A stretch of 64,000 nucleotides of DNA from Eledone cirrhosa (GCA_964016885.1 OZ024760.1:3262189-3326188); one strand, 5' to 3'; shown: positions 14,525-28,856, numbered from the stretch's first letter. Translations and numbers: made by a program. Notes: a model not told the origin generated them from the letters alone.

Positions 14525-15157
14525 GGTGGTCATGGTGTTGTTAGTACTGATGGTGGTATTGGTATTGTTAGTACTGATGGTGGTATTGGTATTGTTAGGA
14601 TTGATGGTGGTATTGGTATTGTTAGTGCTGATGGTGTTATTGGTATTCTTAGTACTGATGGTGGTATTGGTATTGTTAGTACTGATGGTGGTATTGTTAG
14701 TACTGATGGTGGTATTGGTATTGTTAGTACTGATGGTGGTATTGGTATTGTTAGTACTGATGGCGGTATTGGTATTGTTAGGATTGATGGTGGTATTGGT
14801 ATCGTTAGTACTGATGGTGGTATTGGTATCGTTAATGGTGATGGTGGTATTGGTATTGTTAGTACTGATGGTGGTATTAGTATTGTTAGTGCTGATGGTG
14901 GTATTGGTATTGTTAGGATTGATGGTGGTATTGGTATTGTTAGTACTGATGGTGGTATTGGTATCGTTAATGGTGATGCTGGTATTGGTATTGTTAGTAC
15001 TGACGTTGATATTGGTATCGTTAGTACTGATAGTGGTATTGGTATTCTTAGTACTGATGGTGGTATTGGTATTGTTAGTGGTGATGGTGGTATTGGTATT
15101 CTTAGTGCTGATGGTGGTATTGGTATTGTTAGTGCTGGTGGTGGTACTGGTGTTGTT
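14525..15157 (+). repeat. H module copy 4 (633 bp)
   Basis: Full form, 6,737 bp from copy 2 and sharing its GILSAD change. Just after it, a 6-bp loss creates a 21-bp unit absent from the copy 2 flank. Confidence 0.85.
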
Positions 15158-17026
15158 AGTGCTGATGGTGGTATTGTTAGTGCTGATGGTGGTATTGGTA
15201 TTGTTAGTGCTGATGGTGGTATTTGTATTGTTAGTGGTGAAGGTGGTATTGGTATTGTTAGTACCGATGGTGGTATTGGTATCGTTAATGGTGATGGTGG
15301 TATTGGTATTGTTAGTACTGACGTTGATATTGGTATCGTTAGTACTGATGGTGGTATTGGTATTGTTAGTACTGATGGTGGTATTAGTATTGTTAGTACT
15401 AATGGTGGTATTGGTATCGTTAGTGCTGATGGTGTTATTGGTATTGTTAGTACTGATGGTGTTATATGTATTGTTAGTACTGATGGTGGTATTGGTATTG
15501 TTAGTACTGATGGTGGTATTGGTATTGTTAGTACTGATGGTGGTATTGGTATTGTTAGTACTGATGGTGGTATTGGTATTGTTAGTACTGATGGTGGTAT
15601 TGGTATTGTTAGTACTGATGGTGGTATTGGTATTGTTAGTACTGATGGTGGTATTGGTATTGTTAGTACTGATGGTGGTATTGGTATTGTTAGTACTGAT
15701 GGTGGTATTGGTATTGTTAGTGGTGATGGTGGTATTGGTATTGTTAGTGCTGATGGTGGTATTGGTATTGTTAGTGTTGATGGTGGTATTGGTATTGTTA
15801 GTGCTGATGGTGGTATTGGTATTGTTAGTGCTGATGGTGGTATTGGTATTGTTAGTACTGATGGTGGTGTTGTTAGTACTGATTGTGGTATTGTTAGTGC
15901 TGATGGTGGTATTGGTATTGTTAGTGGCGATGGTGGTATTGGTATTGTTAGTACTGATGGTGTTATTGATATTGTTAGTGCTGATGGTGGTATTGGTATT
16001 GTTAGTACCGATGGTGTTATTGGTATTGTTAGTGGTGATGGTGGTATTGGTATTGTTAGTGGCGATGGTGGTATTGGTATTGTTAGTACTGATGGTGGTA
16101 TTGGTATTGTTAGTGCTGATGGTGGTATTGGTATTGTTAGTGCTGATGGTGGTATTGGTATTGTTAGTGCTGATGGTGTTATTGGTATTGTTAGTGCTGA
16201 TGGTGGTATTGGTATTGTTAGTACTGATGGTGTTATTGGTATTGTTAGTGCTGATGGTGTTATTGGTATTGTTAGTGCTGATGGTGGTATTGGTATTGTT
16301 AGTGCTGATGGTGTTATTGGTATTGTTAGTACTGATGGTGGTATTGGTATTGTTAGTACTGATGGTGGTATTGGTATTGTTAGTGCTGATGGTGTTATTG
16401 GTATTGTTAGTGCTGATGGTGTTATTGGTATTGTTAGTGCTGATGGTGTTATTGGTATTCTTAGTGCTGATGGTGTTATTGGTATTGTTAGTACTGATGG
16501 TGTTATTGGTATTGTTAGTGCTGATGGTGTTATTGGTATTGTTAGTGCTGATGGTGGTATTGGTATTGTTAGTACTGATGGTGTTATTGGTATTGTTAGT
16601 GGTGATGGTGGTATTGGTATTGTTAGTACTGATGGTGTTATTGGTATTGTTAGTACTGACGGTGTTATTGGTATTGTTAGTGCTGATGGTGTTATTGGTA
16701 TTGTTAGCACTGATGGTGTTATTGGTATTGTTAGTGCTGATGGTGTTATTGGTATTGTTAGTGCTGATGGTGGTATTGGTATTGTTAGTGCTGATGGTGT
16801 TATTGGTATTGTTATTGCTGATGGTGTTATTGGTATTGTTAGTGCTGATGGTGGTATTGTTATTGTTAGTACTGATGGTGTTATTGGTATTGTTAGTGGT
16901 GATGGTGGTATTGGTATTGTTAGTACTGATGGTGGTATTGTTAGTGCTGATGGTGGTATTGGTATTGTTAGTACGGATGGTGGTATTGTTAGTGCTGATG
17001 GTGGTATTGGTATTGTTAGTGCTGAT

Positions 17027-17659
17027 GGTGGTCATGGTGTTGTTAGTACTGATGGTGGTATTGGTATTGTTAGTACTGATGGTGGTATTGGTATTGTTAG
17101 GATTGATGGTGGTATTGGTATTGTTAGTGCTGATGGTGTTATTGGTATTCTTAGTACTGATGGTGGTATTGGTATTGTTAGTACTGATGGTGGTATTGTT
17201 AGTACTGATGGTGGTATTGGTATTGTTAGTACTGATGGTGGTATTGGTATTGTTAGTACTGATGGCGGTATTGGTATTGTTAGGATTGATGGTGGTATTG
17301 GTATCGTTAGTACTGATGGTGGTATTGGTATCGTTAATGGTGATGGTGGTATTGGTATTGTTAGTACTGATGGTGGTATTAGTATTGTTAGTGCTGATGG
17401 TGGTATTGGTATTGTTAGGATTGATGGTGGTATTGGTATTGTTAGTACTGATGGTGGTATTGGTATCGTTAATGGTGATGCTGGTATTGGTATTGTTAGT
17501 TCTGACGTTGATATTGGTATCGTTAGTACTGATAGTGTTATTGGTATTCTTAGTACTGATGTTGGTATTGGTATTGTTAGTGGTGATGGTGGTATTGGTA
17601 TTGTTAGTGCTGATGGTGGTATTGGTATTGTTAGTGCTGGTGGTGGTACTGGTGTTGTT
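17027..17659 (+). repeat. H module copy 5 (633 bp)
   Basis: Full form, 6,758 bp from copy 3. It differs by a private STDSVIGILS (GGT to GTT near 17,537). Confidence 0.85.
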
Positions 17660-18826
17660 AGTGCTGATGGTGGTATTGGTATTGTTAGTGCAGATGGTGG
17701 TATTGGTATTGTTAGTGCTGATGGTGGTATTGGTATTGTTAGTGGTGATGGTGGTATTGGTATTGTTAGTGTTGATGGTGGTATTGGTATTGTTAGTGCT
17801 GATGGTGGTATTGGTATTGTTAGTGCTGATGGTGGTATTGGTATTGTTAGTACTGATGGTATTATTGGTATTGTTAGTGGCGATGGTGGTATTGGTATTG
17901 TTAGTACTGATGGTGGTATTGGTATTGTTAGTGCTGATGGTGGTATTGGTATTGTTAGTGGCGATGGTGGTATTGGTATTGTTAGTACTGATGGTGTTAT
18001 TGGTATTGTTAGTGGTGAATGTGGTATTGGTATTGTTAGTACTGATAGTGGTATTGTTAGTGCTGATTGTGGTATTGGTATTGTTAGGATTGATGGTGGT
18101 ATTGGTATTGTTAGTACTGATGGTGGTATTGGTATTGTTAGTACTGATGGTGGTATTGTTAGTACTGATTGTGGTATTGTTAGTGCTGATGGTGGTATTG
18201 GTATTGTTAGTGGCGATGGTGGTATTGGTATTGTTAGTACTGATGGTGTTATTGATATTGTTAGTGCTGATGGTGGTATTGGTATTGTTAGTACCGATGG
18301 TGTTATTGGTATTGTTAGTGGTGATGGTGGTATTGGTATTGTTAGTGGCGATGGTGGTATTGGTGTTGTTAGTACTGATGGTGGTATTGGTATTGTTAGT
18401 GCTGATGGTGGTATTGGTATTGTTAGTGCTGATGGTGGTATTGGTATTGTTAGTGCTGATGGTGTTATTGGTATTGCTAGTGCTGATGGTGGTATTGGTA
18501 TTGTTAGTACTGATGGTGTTATTGGTATTGTTAGTGCTGATGGTGTTATTGGTATTGTTAGTGCTGATGGTGGTATTGGTATTGTTAGTGCTGATGGTGT
18601 TATTGGTATTGTTAGTACTGATGGTGGTATTGGTATTGTTAGTACTGATGATGGTATTGGTATTGTTAGTACTGATGGTGTTATTGGTATTGTTAGTGGT
18701 GATGGTGGTATTGGTATTGTTAGTACTGATGGTGGTATTGTTAGTGCTGATGGTGGTATTGGTATTGTTAGTACGGATGGTGGTATTGTTAGTGCTGATG
18801 GTGGTATTGGTATTGTTAGTGCTGAT

Positions 18827-19432
18827 GGTGGTCATGGTGTTGTTAGTACTGATGGTGGTATTGGTATTGTTAGGATTGATGGTGGTATTGGTATTGTTAG
18901 TGCTGATGGTGTTATTGGTATTCTTAGTACTGATGGTGGTATTGGTATTGTTAGTACTGATGGTGGTATTGTTAGTACTGATGGTGGTATTGGTATTGTT
19001 AGTACTGATGGTGGTATTGGTATTGTTAGTACTGATGGCGGTATTGGTATTGTTAGGATTGATGGTGGTATTGGTATCGTTAGTACTGATGGTGGTATTG
19101 GTATCGTTAATGGTGATGGTGGTATTGGTATTGTTAGTACTGATGGTGGTATTAGTATTGTTAGTGCTGATGGTGGTATTGGTATTGTTAGGATTGATGG
19201 TGGTATTGGTATTGTTAGTACTGATGGTGGTATTGGTATCGTTAATGGTGATGCTGGTATTGGTATTGTTAGTTCTGACGTTGATATTGGTATCGTTAGT
19301 ACTGATAGTGGTATTGGTATTCTTAGTACTGATGTTGGTATTGGTATTGTTAGTGGTGATGGTGGTATTGGTATTGTTAGTGCTGATGGTGGTATTGGTA
19401 TTGTTAGTGCTGGTGGTGGTACTGGTGTTGTT
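18827..19432 (+). repeat. H module copy 6 (606 bp)
   Basis: One unit shorter near the left end: the second unit after GGHGVV is missing. It is otherwise like copies 3 and 5 and shares SSDVD. Confidence 0.85.
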
Positions 19433-20923
19433 AGTGCTGATGGTGGTATTGGTATTGTTAGTGCAGATGGTGGTATTGGTATTGTTAGTGCTGATGGTGG
19501 TATTGGTATTGTTAGTGGTGATGGTGGTATTGGTATTGTTAGTGTTGATGGTGGTATTGGTATTGTTAGTGCTGATGGTGGTATTGGTATTGTTAGTGCT
19601 GATGGTGGTATTGGTATTGTTAGTACTGATGGTATTATTGGTATTGTTAGTGGCGATGGTGGTATTGGTATTGTTAGTACTGATGATGGTATTGTTAGTG
19701 CTGATTGTGGTATTGGTATTGTTAGGATTGATGGTGGTATTGGTATTGTTAGTACTGATGGTGGTATTGGTATTGTTAGTACTGATGGTGGTATTGTTAG
19801 TACTGATTGTGGTATTGTTAGTGCTGATGGTGGTATTGGTATTGTTAGTGGCGATGGTGGTATTGGTATTGTTAGTACTGATGGTGTTATTGATATTGTT
19901 AGTGCTGATGGTGGTATTGGTATTGTTAGTACCGATGGTGTTATTGGTATTGTTAGTGGTGATGGTGGTATTGGTATTGTTAGTGGCGATGGTGGTATTG
20001 GTATTGTTAGTACTGATGGTGGTATTGGTATTGTTAGTGCTGATGGTGGTATTGGTATTGTTAGTGCTGATGGTGGTATTGGTATTGTTAGTGCTGATGG
20101 TGTTATTGGTATTGTTAGTGCTGATGGTGGTATTGGTATTGTTAGTACTGATGGTGTTATTGGTATTGTTAGTGCTGATGGTGTTATTGGTATTGTTAGT
20201 GCTGATGGTGGTATTGGTATTGTTAGTGCTGATGGTGTTATTGGTATTGTTAGTACTGATGGTGGTATTGGTATTGTTAGTACTGATGGTGGTATTGGTA
20301 TTGTTAGTGCTGATGGTGTTATTGGTATTGTTAGTGCTGATGGTGTTATTGGTATTGTTAGTGCTGATGGTGTTATTGGTATTCTTAGTGCTGATGGTGT
20401 TATTGGTATTGTTAGTACTGATGGTGTTATTGGTATTGTTAGTGCTGATGGTGTTATTGGTATTGTTAGTGCTGATGGTGGTATTGGTATTGTTAGTACT
20501 GATGGTGTTATTGGTATTGTTAGTGGTGATGGTGGTATTGGTATTGTTAGTACTGATGGTGTTATTGGTATTGTTAGTACTGACGGTGTTATTGGTATTG
20601 TTAGTGCTGATGGTGTTATTGGTATTGTTAGTACTGATGGTGTTATTGGTATTGTTAGTGCTGATGGTGTTATTGGTATTGTTAGTGCTGATGGTGTTAT
20701 TGGTATTGTTATTGCTGATGGTGTTATTGGTATTGTTAGTGCTGATGGTGGTATTGGTATTGTTAGTACTGATGGTGTTATTGGTATTGTTAGTGGTGAT
20801 GGTGGTATTGGTATTGTTAGTACTGATGGTGGTATTGTTAGTGCTGATGGTGGTATTGGTATTGTTAGTACGGATGGTGGTATTGTTAGTGCTGATGGTG
20901 GTATTGGTATTGTTAGTGCTGAT

Positions 20924-21556
20924 GGTGGTCATGGTGTTGTTAGTACTGATGGTGGTATTGGTATTGTTAGTACTGATGGTGGTATTGGTATTGTTAGGAT
21001 TGATGGTGGTATTGGTATTGTTAGTGCTGATGGTGTTATTGGTATTCTTAGTACTGATGGTGGTATTGGTATTGTTAGTACTGATGGTGGTATTGTTAGT
21101 ACTGATGGTGGTATTGGTATTGTTAGTACTGATGGTGGTATTGGTATTGTTAGTACTGATGGCGGTATTGGTATTGTTAGGATTGATGGTGGTATTGGTA
21201 TCGTTAGTACTGATGGTGGTATTGGTATCGTTAATGGTGATGGTGGTATTGGTATTGTTAGTACTGATGGTGGTATTAGTATTGTTAGTGCTGATGGTGG
21301 TATTGGTATTGTTAGGATTGATGGTGGTATTGGTATTGTTAGTACTGATGGTGGTATTGGTATCGTTAATGGTGATGCTGGTATTGGTATTGTTAGTTCT
21401 GACGTTGATATTGGTATCGTTAGTACTGATAGTGGTATTGGTATTCTTAGTACTGATGTTGGTATTGGTATTGTTAGTGGTGATGGTGGTATTGGTATTG
21501 TTAGTGCTGATGGTGGTATTGGTATTGTTAGTGCTGGTGGTGGTACTGGTGTTGTT
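20924..21556 (+). repeat. H module copy 7 (633 bp)
   Basis: Exactly 10,655 bp from copy 3, with the same diagnostic changes. It belongs to the block-end duplication shared by blocks I and II. Confidence 0.85.
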
Positions 21557-24500
21557 AGTGCTGATGGTGGTATTGGTATTGTTAGTGCAGATGGTGGTAT
21601 TGGTATTGTTAGTGCTGATGGTGGTATTGGTATTGTTAGTGGTGATGGTGGTATTGGTATTGTTAGTGCTGATGGTGGTATTTGTATTGTTAGTGGTGAA
21701 GGTGGTATTGGTATTGTTAGTACTGATGGTGGTATTGGTATCGTTAATGGTGATGGTGGTATTGGTATTGTTAGTACTGATGGTGGTATTGGTATCGTTA
21801 ATGGTGATGGTGGTATTGGTATTGTTAGTACTGATGGTGGTATTGGTATTGTTAGTACTGACGTTGATATTGGTATCGTTAGTACTGATGGTGGTATTGG
21901 TATTGTTAGTACTGATGGTGGTATTAGTATTGTTAGTACTGATGGTGGTATTGGTATCGTTAGTGCTGATGGTGTTATTGGTATTGTTAGTACTGATGGT
22001 GTTATATGTATTGTTAGTACTGATGGTGGTATTGGTATTGTTAGTACTGATGGTGGTATTGGTATTGTTAGTGGTGATGGTGGTATTGGTATTGTTAGTG
22101 CTGATGGTGGTATTGGTATTGTTAGTGTTGATGGTGGTATTGGTATTGTTAGTGCTGATGGTGGTATTGGTATTGTTAGTGCTAATGGTGGTATTGGTAT
22201 TGTTAGTTCTGATGGTGTTATTGGTATTGTTAGTGGTGAAGGTGGTATTGGTATTGTTAGTGGTGAAGGTGGTATTGGTATTGTTAGTGCTGATGGTGGT
22301 ATTGGTATTGTTAGTGGTGAAGGTGGTATTGGTATTGTTAGTGCTGATGGTGGTATTGGTATTGTTAGTGGTGAAGGTGGTATTGGTATTGTTAATGGTG
22401 ATGGTGTTATCGGTATTGTTAGTACTGATGGTGGTATTGGTATTGTTAGTGCTGATGGTGGTATTGGTATTGTTGGTACTGATGGTGATATTGGTATTGT
22501 TAGTGCTGATGGTGGTATTGGTATTGTAAGTGCTGATGGTGGTATTGGTATTGTTAGTGCTGATGGTGGTATTGGTATTGTTAGTACTGATGGTGATATT
22601 GGTATTGTTAGTGCTGATGGTGGTATTGGTATTGTTAGTACTGATGGTGGTATTGGTATTGTTAGTACTGATGGTGGTATTGTATTGTTAGTACTGATGG
22701 TGGTATTGGTACTGTAAGTGCTGATGGTGGTATTGGTGTTGTTAGTACTGATGGTGGTATTGGTATTGTTAGTGCTGATGGTGGTATTGGTATTGTTAGT
22801 ACTGATGATGGTATTGTTATTGTTAGTGCTGATTGTGGTATTGGTATTGTTAGTATTGATGGTGGTATTGGTATTGTTAGTGCTGACGGTGGTATTGGTA
22901 ATGTTAGTGCTGATGCTGGTATTGGTATTGTTAGTACTGATGGTGGTAGTGGTATTGTTAGTACTGATGGTGGTATTGGTATTGTTAGTGCTGATGGTGG
23001 TATTGGTATTGTTAGTGCTGATGCTGGTATTGGTATTGTTAGTGCTGATGGTGGTATTGGTATTGTTAGTACTGATGGTGGTATTGGTATTGTTAGTGGC
23101 GATGGTGGTATTGGTATTGTTAGTGGTGATGGTGGTATTGGTATTGTTAGTACTGATGGGGGTATTGGTATTGTTAGTACTGATGGTGTTATTGGTATTC
23201 TTAGTACTGATGGTGGTATTGGTATTGTTAGTGGTGATGGTGGTATTGGTATTGTTAGTACTGATGGTGGTATTGGAATTGTTAGTACTGGTGGTGGTAT
23301 TGGTATTGTTAGTGCTGATGGTGCTGATGGTATTGTTAGTGCTGATGGTGGTATTGTTAGTGCTGATGGTGATATTGGTATTGTTAGTACTGATGGTGGT
23401 ATTGGTATTGTTAGTACTGATGGTGGTATTGGTATTGTTAGTACTGATGGTGGTATTGGTATTGTTAGTACTGATGGTGGTATTGTTAGTACTGATGGTG
23501 GTATTGGTATTGTTAGTACTGATGGTGGTATTGGTATTGTTAGTACTGATGGTGGTATTGGTATCGTTAGTGCTGATGGTGGTATTGGTATTGTTAGTAC
23601 TGATGGTGGTATTGGTATTGTTAGTGCTGATGGTGTTATTGGTATTGTTAGTGCTGATGGTGGTATTGTTAGTATTGTTAGTACTGATGGTGGTATTGGT
23701 ATTGTTAGTGCTGATGGTGGTATTGGTATTGTTAGTACTGATGGTGTTATTGGTATTGTTAGTGCTGATGGTGGTATTGGTATTGTTAGTGCTGATGGTG
23801 GTATTGTTAGTATTGTTAATGCTGATGGTGGTATCGGTATTGTTAGTACTGATGGTGGTATTGGTATTGTTAGTACTGATGGTGGTATTGGTATTGTTAG
23901 TACTGATGGTGGTATTGGTATTGTTAGTGGTGATGGTGGTATTGGTATTGTTAGTGCTGATGCTGGTATTGGTATTGTTAGTGCTGATGGTGGTGTTGGT
24001 ATTGTTAGTACTGATGGTGGTATTGGTATTGTTAGTGGCGATGGTGGTATTGGTATTGTTAGTGGTGATGGTGGTATTGGTATTGTTAGTACTGATGGTG
24101 GTATTGGTATTGTTAGTACTGATGGCGTTATTGGTATTCTTAGTACTGATGGTGGTATTGGTATTGTTAGTGGTGATGGTGGTATTGGTATTGTTAGTGG
24201 TGATGGTGTTATCGGTATTGTTAGTACTGATGGTGGTATTGGTATTGTTAGTACTGATGGTGGTATTGGTATTGTTAGTGGTGATGGTGGTATTGGTATT
24301 GTTAGTACTGATGGTGGTATTGGTATTGTTAGTGGTGATGGTGGTATTGGTATTGTTAGTACTGATGGGGGTATTGGTATTGTTAGTGCTGATGGTGGTA
24401 TTGGTATTGTTAGTGGTGATGGTGGTATTGGTATCGTTAGTACTGATGGTGGTATTGGAATTGTTAGTACTGGTGGTGGTATTGGTATTGTTAGTGCTGA

Positions 24501-24966
24501 TGGTGCTGATGGTATTGTTAGTGCTGATGGTGGTATTGTTAGTGCTGATGGTGGTATTGGTATTGTTAGTACTGATGGTGGTATTGTTAGTACTGATGGT
24601 GGTATTGGTATTGTTAGTACTGATGGTGGTATTGGTATTGTTATTACTGATGGTGGTATTGTTAGTACTGATGGTGGTATTGGTATTGTTTGTACTGATG
24701 GTGGTATTGGTATTGTTAGTACTGATGGTGGTATTGGTATTGTTAGTGCTGATGGTGGTATTGGTATTGTTAGTACTGATGGTGGTATTGGTATTGTTAG
24801 TGCTGATGGTGGTATTGGTATTGTTAGTACTGATGGTGGTATTGTTAGTGCTGCTGGTGGTATTGGTATTGTTAGTACTGATGGTGGTATTGTTAGTGCT
24901 GATGGTGGTATTGGTATTGTTAGTGCTGATGGTGGTATTGGTATTGTTAGTGCTGATGGTGGTCAT
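20929..24966 (-). other. Minus-strand open frame overlapping its neighbours by ATGA
   Basis: Its ATG (24,966-24,964) overlaps the TGA of the frame at 24,963-33,401. Its own TGA (20,931-20,929) overlaps the ATG of the frame ending at 10,274. It has the same two-part composition, switching frame at the 22.68-kb junction. Confidence 0.3.
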
Positions 24967-26616
24967 GGTGTTGTTAGTACTGATGGTGGTATTGGTATTG
25001 TTAGTACTGATGGTGGTATTGGTATTGTTAGGATTGATGGTGGTATTGGTATTGTTAGTGCTGATGGTGTTATTGGTATTCTTAGTACTGATGGTGGTAT
25101 TGGTATTGTTAGTACTGATGGTGGTATTGTTAGTACTGATGGTGGTATTGGTATTGTTAGTACTGATGGTGGTATTGGTATTGTTAGTACTGATGGCGGT
25201 ATTGGTATTGTTAGGATTGATGGTGGTATTGGTATCGTTAGTACTGATGGTGGTATTGGTATCGTTAATGGTGATGGTGGTATTGGTATTGTTAGTACTG
25301 ATGGTGGTATTAGTATTGTTAGTGCTGATGGTGGTATTGGTATTGTTAGGATTGATGGTGGTATTGGTATTGTTAGTACTGATGGTGTTATTGGTATCGT
25401 TAATGGTGATGCTGGTATTGGTATTGTTAGTACTGACGTTGATATTGGTATCGTTAGTACTGATAGTGGTATTGGTATTCTTAGTACTGATGGTGGTATT
25501 GGTATTGTTAGTGGTGATGGTGGTATTGGTATTGTTAGTGCTGATGGTGGTATTGGTATTGTTAGTGCTGGTGGTGGTACTGGTGTTGTTAGTACTGACG
25601 TTGATATTGGTATCGTTAGTACTGATGGTGGTATTGGTATTGTTAGTACTGATGGTGGTATTAGTATTGTTAGTACTGATGGTGGTATTGGTATCGTTAG
25701 TGCTGATGCTGTTATAGGTATTGTTAGTACTGATGGTGTTATATGTATTGTTAGTACTGATGGTGGTATTGGTATTGTTAGTACTGATGGTGTTATTGGT
25801 ATTGTTAGTGGTGATGGTGGTATTGGTATTGTTAGTGCTGATGGTGGTATTGGTATTGTTAGTGCTGATGGTGGTATTGGTATTGTTAGTGCTGATGGTG
25901 GTATTGGTATTGTTAGTACTGATGGTGTTATTGGTATTGTTAGTGGTGAAGGTGGTATTGGTATTGTTAGTGGTGAAGGTGGTATTGGTATTGTTAGTGC
26001 TGATGGTGGTATTGGTATTGTTAGTGTTGATGGTGGTATTGGTATTGTTAGTGCTGATGGTGGTATTGGTATGGTTAGTGCTAATGGTGGTATTGGTATT
26101 GTTAGTTCTGATGGTGTTATTGGTATTGTTAGTGGTGAAGGTGGTATTGGTATTGTTAGTGGTGAAGGTGGTATTGGTATTGTTAGTGCTGATGGTGGTA
26201 TTGGTATTGTTAGTGGTGAAGGTGGTATTGGTATTGTTAGTGCTGATGGTGGTATTGGTATTGTTAGTGGTGAAGGTGGTATTGGTATTGTTAATGGTGA
26301 TGGTGTTATCGGTATTGTTAGTACTGATGGTGGTATTGGTATTGTTAGTGCTGATGGTGGTATTGGTATTGTTGGTACTGATGGTGATATTGGTATTGTT
26401 AGTGCTGATGGTGGTATTGGTATTGTAAGTGCTGATGGTGGTATTGGTATTGTTAGTGCTGATGGTGGTATTGGTATTGTTAGTACTGATGGTGATATTG
26501 GTATTGTTAGTGCTGATGGTGGTATTGGTATTGTTAGTACTGATGGTGGTATTGGTATTGTTAGTACTGATGGTGGTATTGTATTGTTAGTACTGATGGT
26601 GGTATTGGTACTGTAA
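22718..26616 (+). repeat. Block III (3,899 bp)
   Basis: This is the first block with the head sequence STDDGIVIVSADCG (GATGAT at about +86) and the first to contain the GGA/STGGG family (near 23.27 and 24.46 kb). It also holds an H module at 24,958, so both families coexist. A TAA-bearing GTAAGT occurs 188 bp before the block end (26,426-26,428). It is nearly identical to the first part of block IV; one visible difference is GGTAAT here (about 22,898) versus GGTAAA at about 26,797. Confidence 0.88.
24958..25590 (+). repeat. H module copy 8 (633 bp)
   Basis: Full form in block III, with STDVD rather than SSDVD and a GTT variant before VNGDAG. It is followed directly by a second STDVD unit, so the usual stretch after the module has been deleted. 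Confidence 0.85.
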
Positions 26617-28856
26617 GTGCTGATGGTGGTATTGGTGTTGTTAGTACTGATGGTGGTATTGGTATTGTTAGTGCTGATGGTGGTATTGGTATTGTTAGTA
26701 CTGATGATGGTATTGTTATTGTTAGTGCTGATTGTGGTATTGGTATTGTTAGTATTGATGGTGGTATTGGTATTGTTAGTGCTGACGGTGGTATTGGTAA
26801 AGTTAGTGCTGATGCTGGTATTGGTATTGTTAGTACTGATGGTGGTAGTGGTATTGTTAGTACTGATGGTGGTATTGGTATTGTTAGTGCTGATGGTGGT
26901 ATTGGTATTGTTAGTGCTGATGCTGGTATTGGTATTGTTAGTGCTGATGGTGGTATTGGTATTGTTAGTACTGATGGTGGTATTGGTATTGTTAGTGGCG
27001 ATGGTGGTATTGGTATTGTTAGTGGTGATGGTGGTATTGGTATTGTTAGTACTGATGGGGGTATTGGTATTGTTAGTACTGATGGTGTTATTGGTATTCT
27101 TAGTACTGATGGTGGTATTGGTATTGTTAGTGGTGATGGTGGTATTGGTATTGTTAGTACTGATGGTGGTATTGGAATTGTTAGTACTGGTGGTGGTATT
27201 GGTATTGTTAGTGCTGATGGTGCTGATGGTATTGTTAGTGCTGATGGTGGTATTGTTAGTGCTGATGGTGATATTGGTATTGTTAGTACTGATGGTGGTA
27301 TTGGTATTGTTAGTACTGATGGTGGTATTGGTATTGTTAGTACTGATGGTGGTATTGGTATTGTTAGTACTGATGGTGGTATTGTTAGTACTGATGGTGG
27401 TATTGGTATTGTTAGTACTGATGGTGGTATTGGTATTGTTAGTACTGATGGTGGTATTGGTATCGTTAGTGCTGATGGTGGTATTGGTATTGTTAGTACT
27501 GATGGTGGTATTGGTATTGTTAGTGCTGATGGTGTTATTGGTATTGTTAGTGCTGATGGTGGTATTGTTAGTATTGTTAGTACTGATGGTGGTATTGGTA
27601 TTGTTAGTGCTGATGGTGGTATTGGTATTGTTAGTACTGATGGTGTTATTGGTATTGTTAGTGCTGATGGTGGTATTGGTATTGTTAGTGCTGATGGTGG
27701 TATTGTTAGTATTGTTAATGCTGATGGTGGTATCGGTATTGTTAGTACTGATGGTGGTATTGGTATTGTTAGTACTGATGGTGGTATTGGTATTGTTAGT
27801 ACTGATGGTGGTATTGGTATTGTTAGTGGTGATGGTGGTATTGGTATTGTTAGTGCTGATGCTGGTATTGGTATTGTTAGTGCTGATGGTGGTATTGGTA
27901 TTGTTAGTACTGATGGTGGTATTGGTATTGTTAGTGGCGATGGTGGTATTGGTATTGTTAGTGGTGATGGTGGTATTGGTATTGTTAGTACTGATGGTGG
28001 TATTGGTATTGTTAGTACTGATGGCGTTATTGGTATTCTTAGTACTGATGGTGGTATTGGTATTGTTAGTGGTGATGGTGGTATTGGTATTGTTAGTGGT
28101 GATGGTGTTATCGGTATTGTTAGTACTGATGGTGGTATTGGTATTGTTAGTACTGATGGTGGTATTGGTATTGTTAGTGGTGATGGTGGTATTGGTATTG
28201 TTAGTACTGATGGTGGTATTGGTATTGTTAGTGGTGATGGTGGTATTGGTATTGTTAGTACTGATGGGGGTATTGGTATTGTTAGTGCTGATGGTGGTAT
28301 TGGTATTGTTAGTGGTGATGGTGGTATTGGTATCGTTAGTACTGATGGTGGTATTGGAATTGTTAGTACTGGTGGTGGTATTGGTATTGTTAGTGCTGAT
28401 GGTGCTGATGGTATTGTTAGTGCTGATGGTGGTATTGTTAGTGCTGATGGTGGTATTGGTATTGTTAGTACTGATGGTGGTATTGTTAGTACTGATGGTG
28501 GTATTGGTATTGTTAGTACTGATGGTGGTATTGGTATTGTTATTACTGATGGTGGTATTGTTAGTACTGATGGTGGTATTGGTATTGTTTGTACTGATGG
28601 TGGTATTGGTATTGTTAGTACTGATGGTGGTATTGGTATTGTTAGTGCTGATGGTGGTATTGGTATTGTTAGTACTGATGGTGGTATTGGTATTGTTAGT
28701 GCTGATGGTGGTATTGGTATTGTTAGTACTGATGGTGGTATTGTTAGTGCTGCTGGTGGTATTGGTATTGTTAGTACTGATGGTGGTATTGTTAGTGCTG
28801 ATGGTGGTATTGGTATTGTTAGTGCTGATGGTGGTATTGGTATTGTTAGTGCTGAT

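Larger units (their letters stand above)
5390..17770 (+). repeat. Duplication at offset 6,737-6,758 bp
   Basis: About 5,390-11,010 is repeated at about 12,125-17,770. The offset is 6,737 at H modules 2 and 4 and 6,758 at modules 3 and 5. The 21-bp change comes from a 6-bp loss near 15,165 and a 27-bp gain near 15,380 in the second copy. Both changes keep the reading frame. Confidence 0.8.
10274..20932 (-). other. Long minus-strand open frame, probably not a gene
   Basis: The frame starts at the ATG created by GGTCATGG (ATG at 20,932-20,930) and stops at TGA from the equivalent site at 10,276-10,274. It reads ISTNNTNTT repeats, switches to SVLTIPIPP repeats where it crosses the missing G near 12,027, and stays open because both frames lack stops. 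It would be a 3,552-residue Asn/Thr-rich then Pro/Ile-rich protein with no recognisable domain. No signal peptide, upstream unique sequence or promoter is visible. Confidence 0.3.
12063..22717 (+). repeat. Block II (10,655 bp)
   Basis: The block lies between the junction TAAs at 12,060-12,062 and 22,715-22,717. Its left half repeats 5.4-11.0 kb at an offset of 6,737-6,758 bp. Its right end (about 20.9-22.7 kb) repeats the end of block I at an offset of exactly 10,655 bp. It carries H modules at 14,525, 17,027, 18,827 and 20,924, the most of any block. The stretch from 17.0 to 20.3 kb contains a further imperfect internal duplication with an offset of about 1.77-1.80 kb. Length is 2 modulo 3, as expected for one missing base per block. 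Confidence 0.85.
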
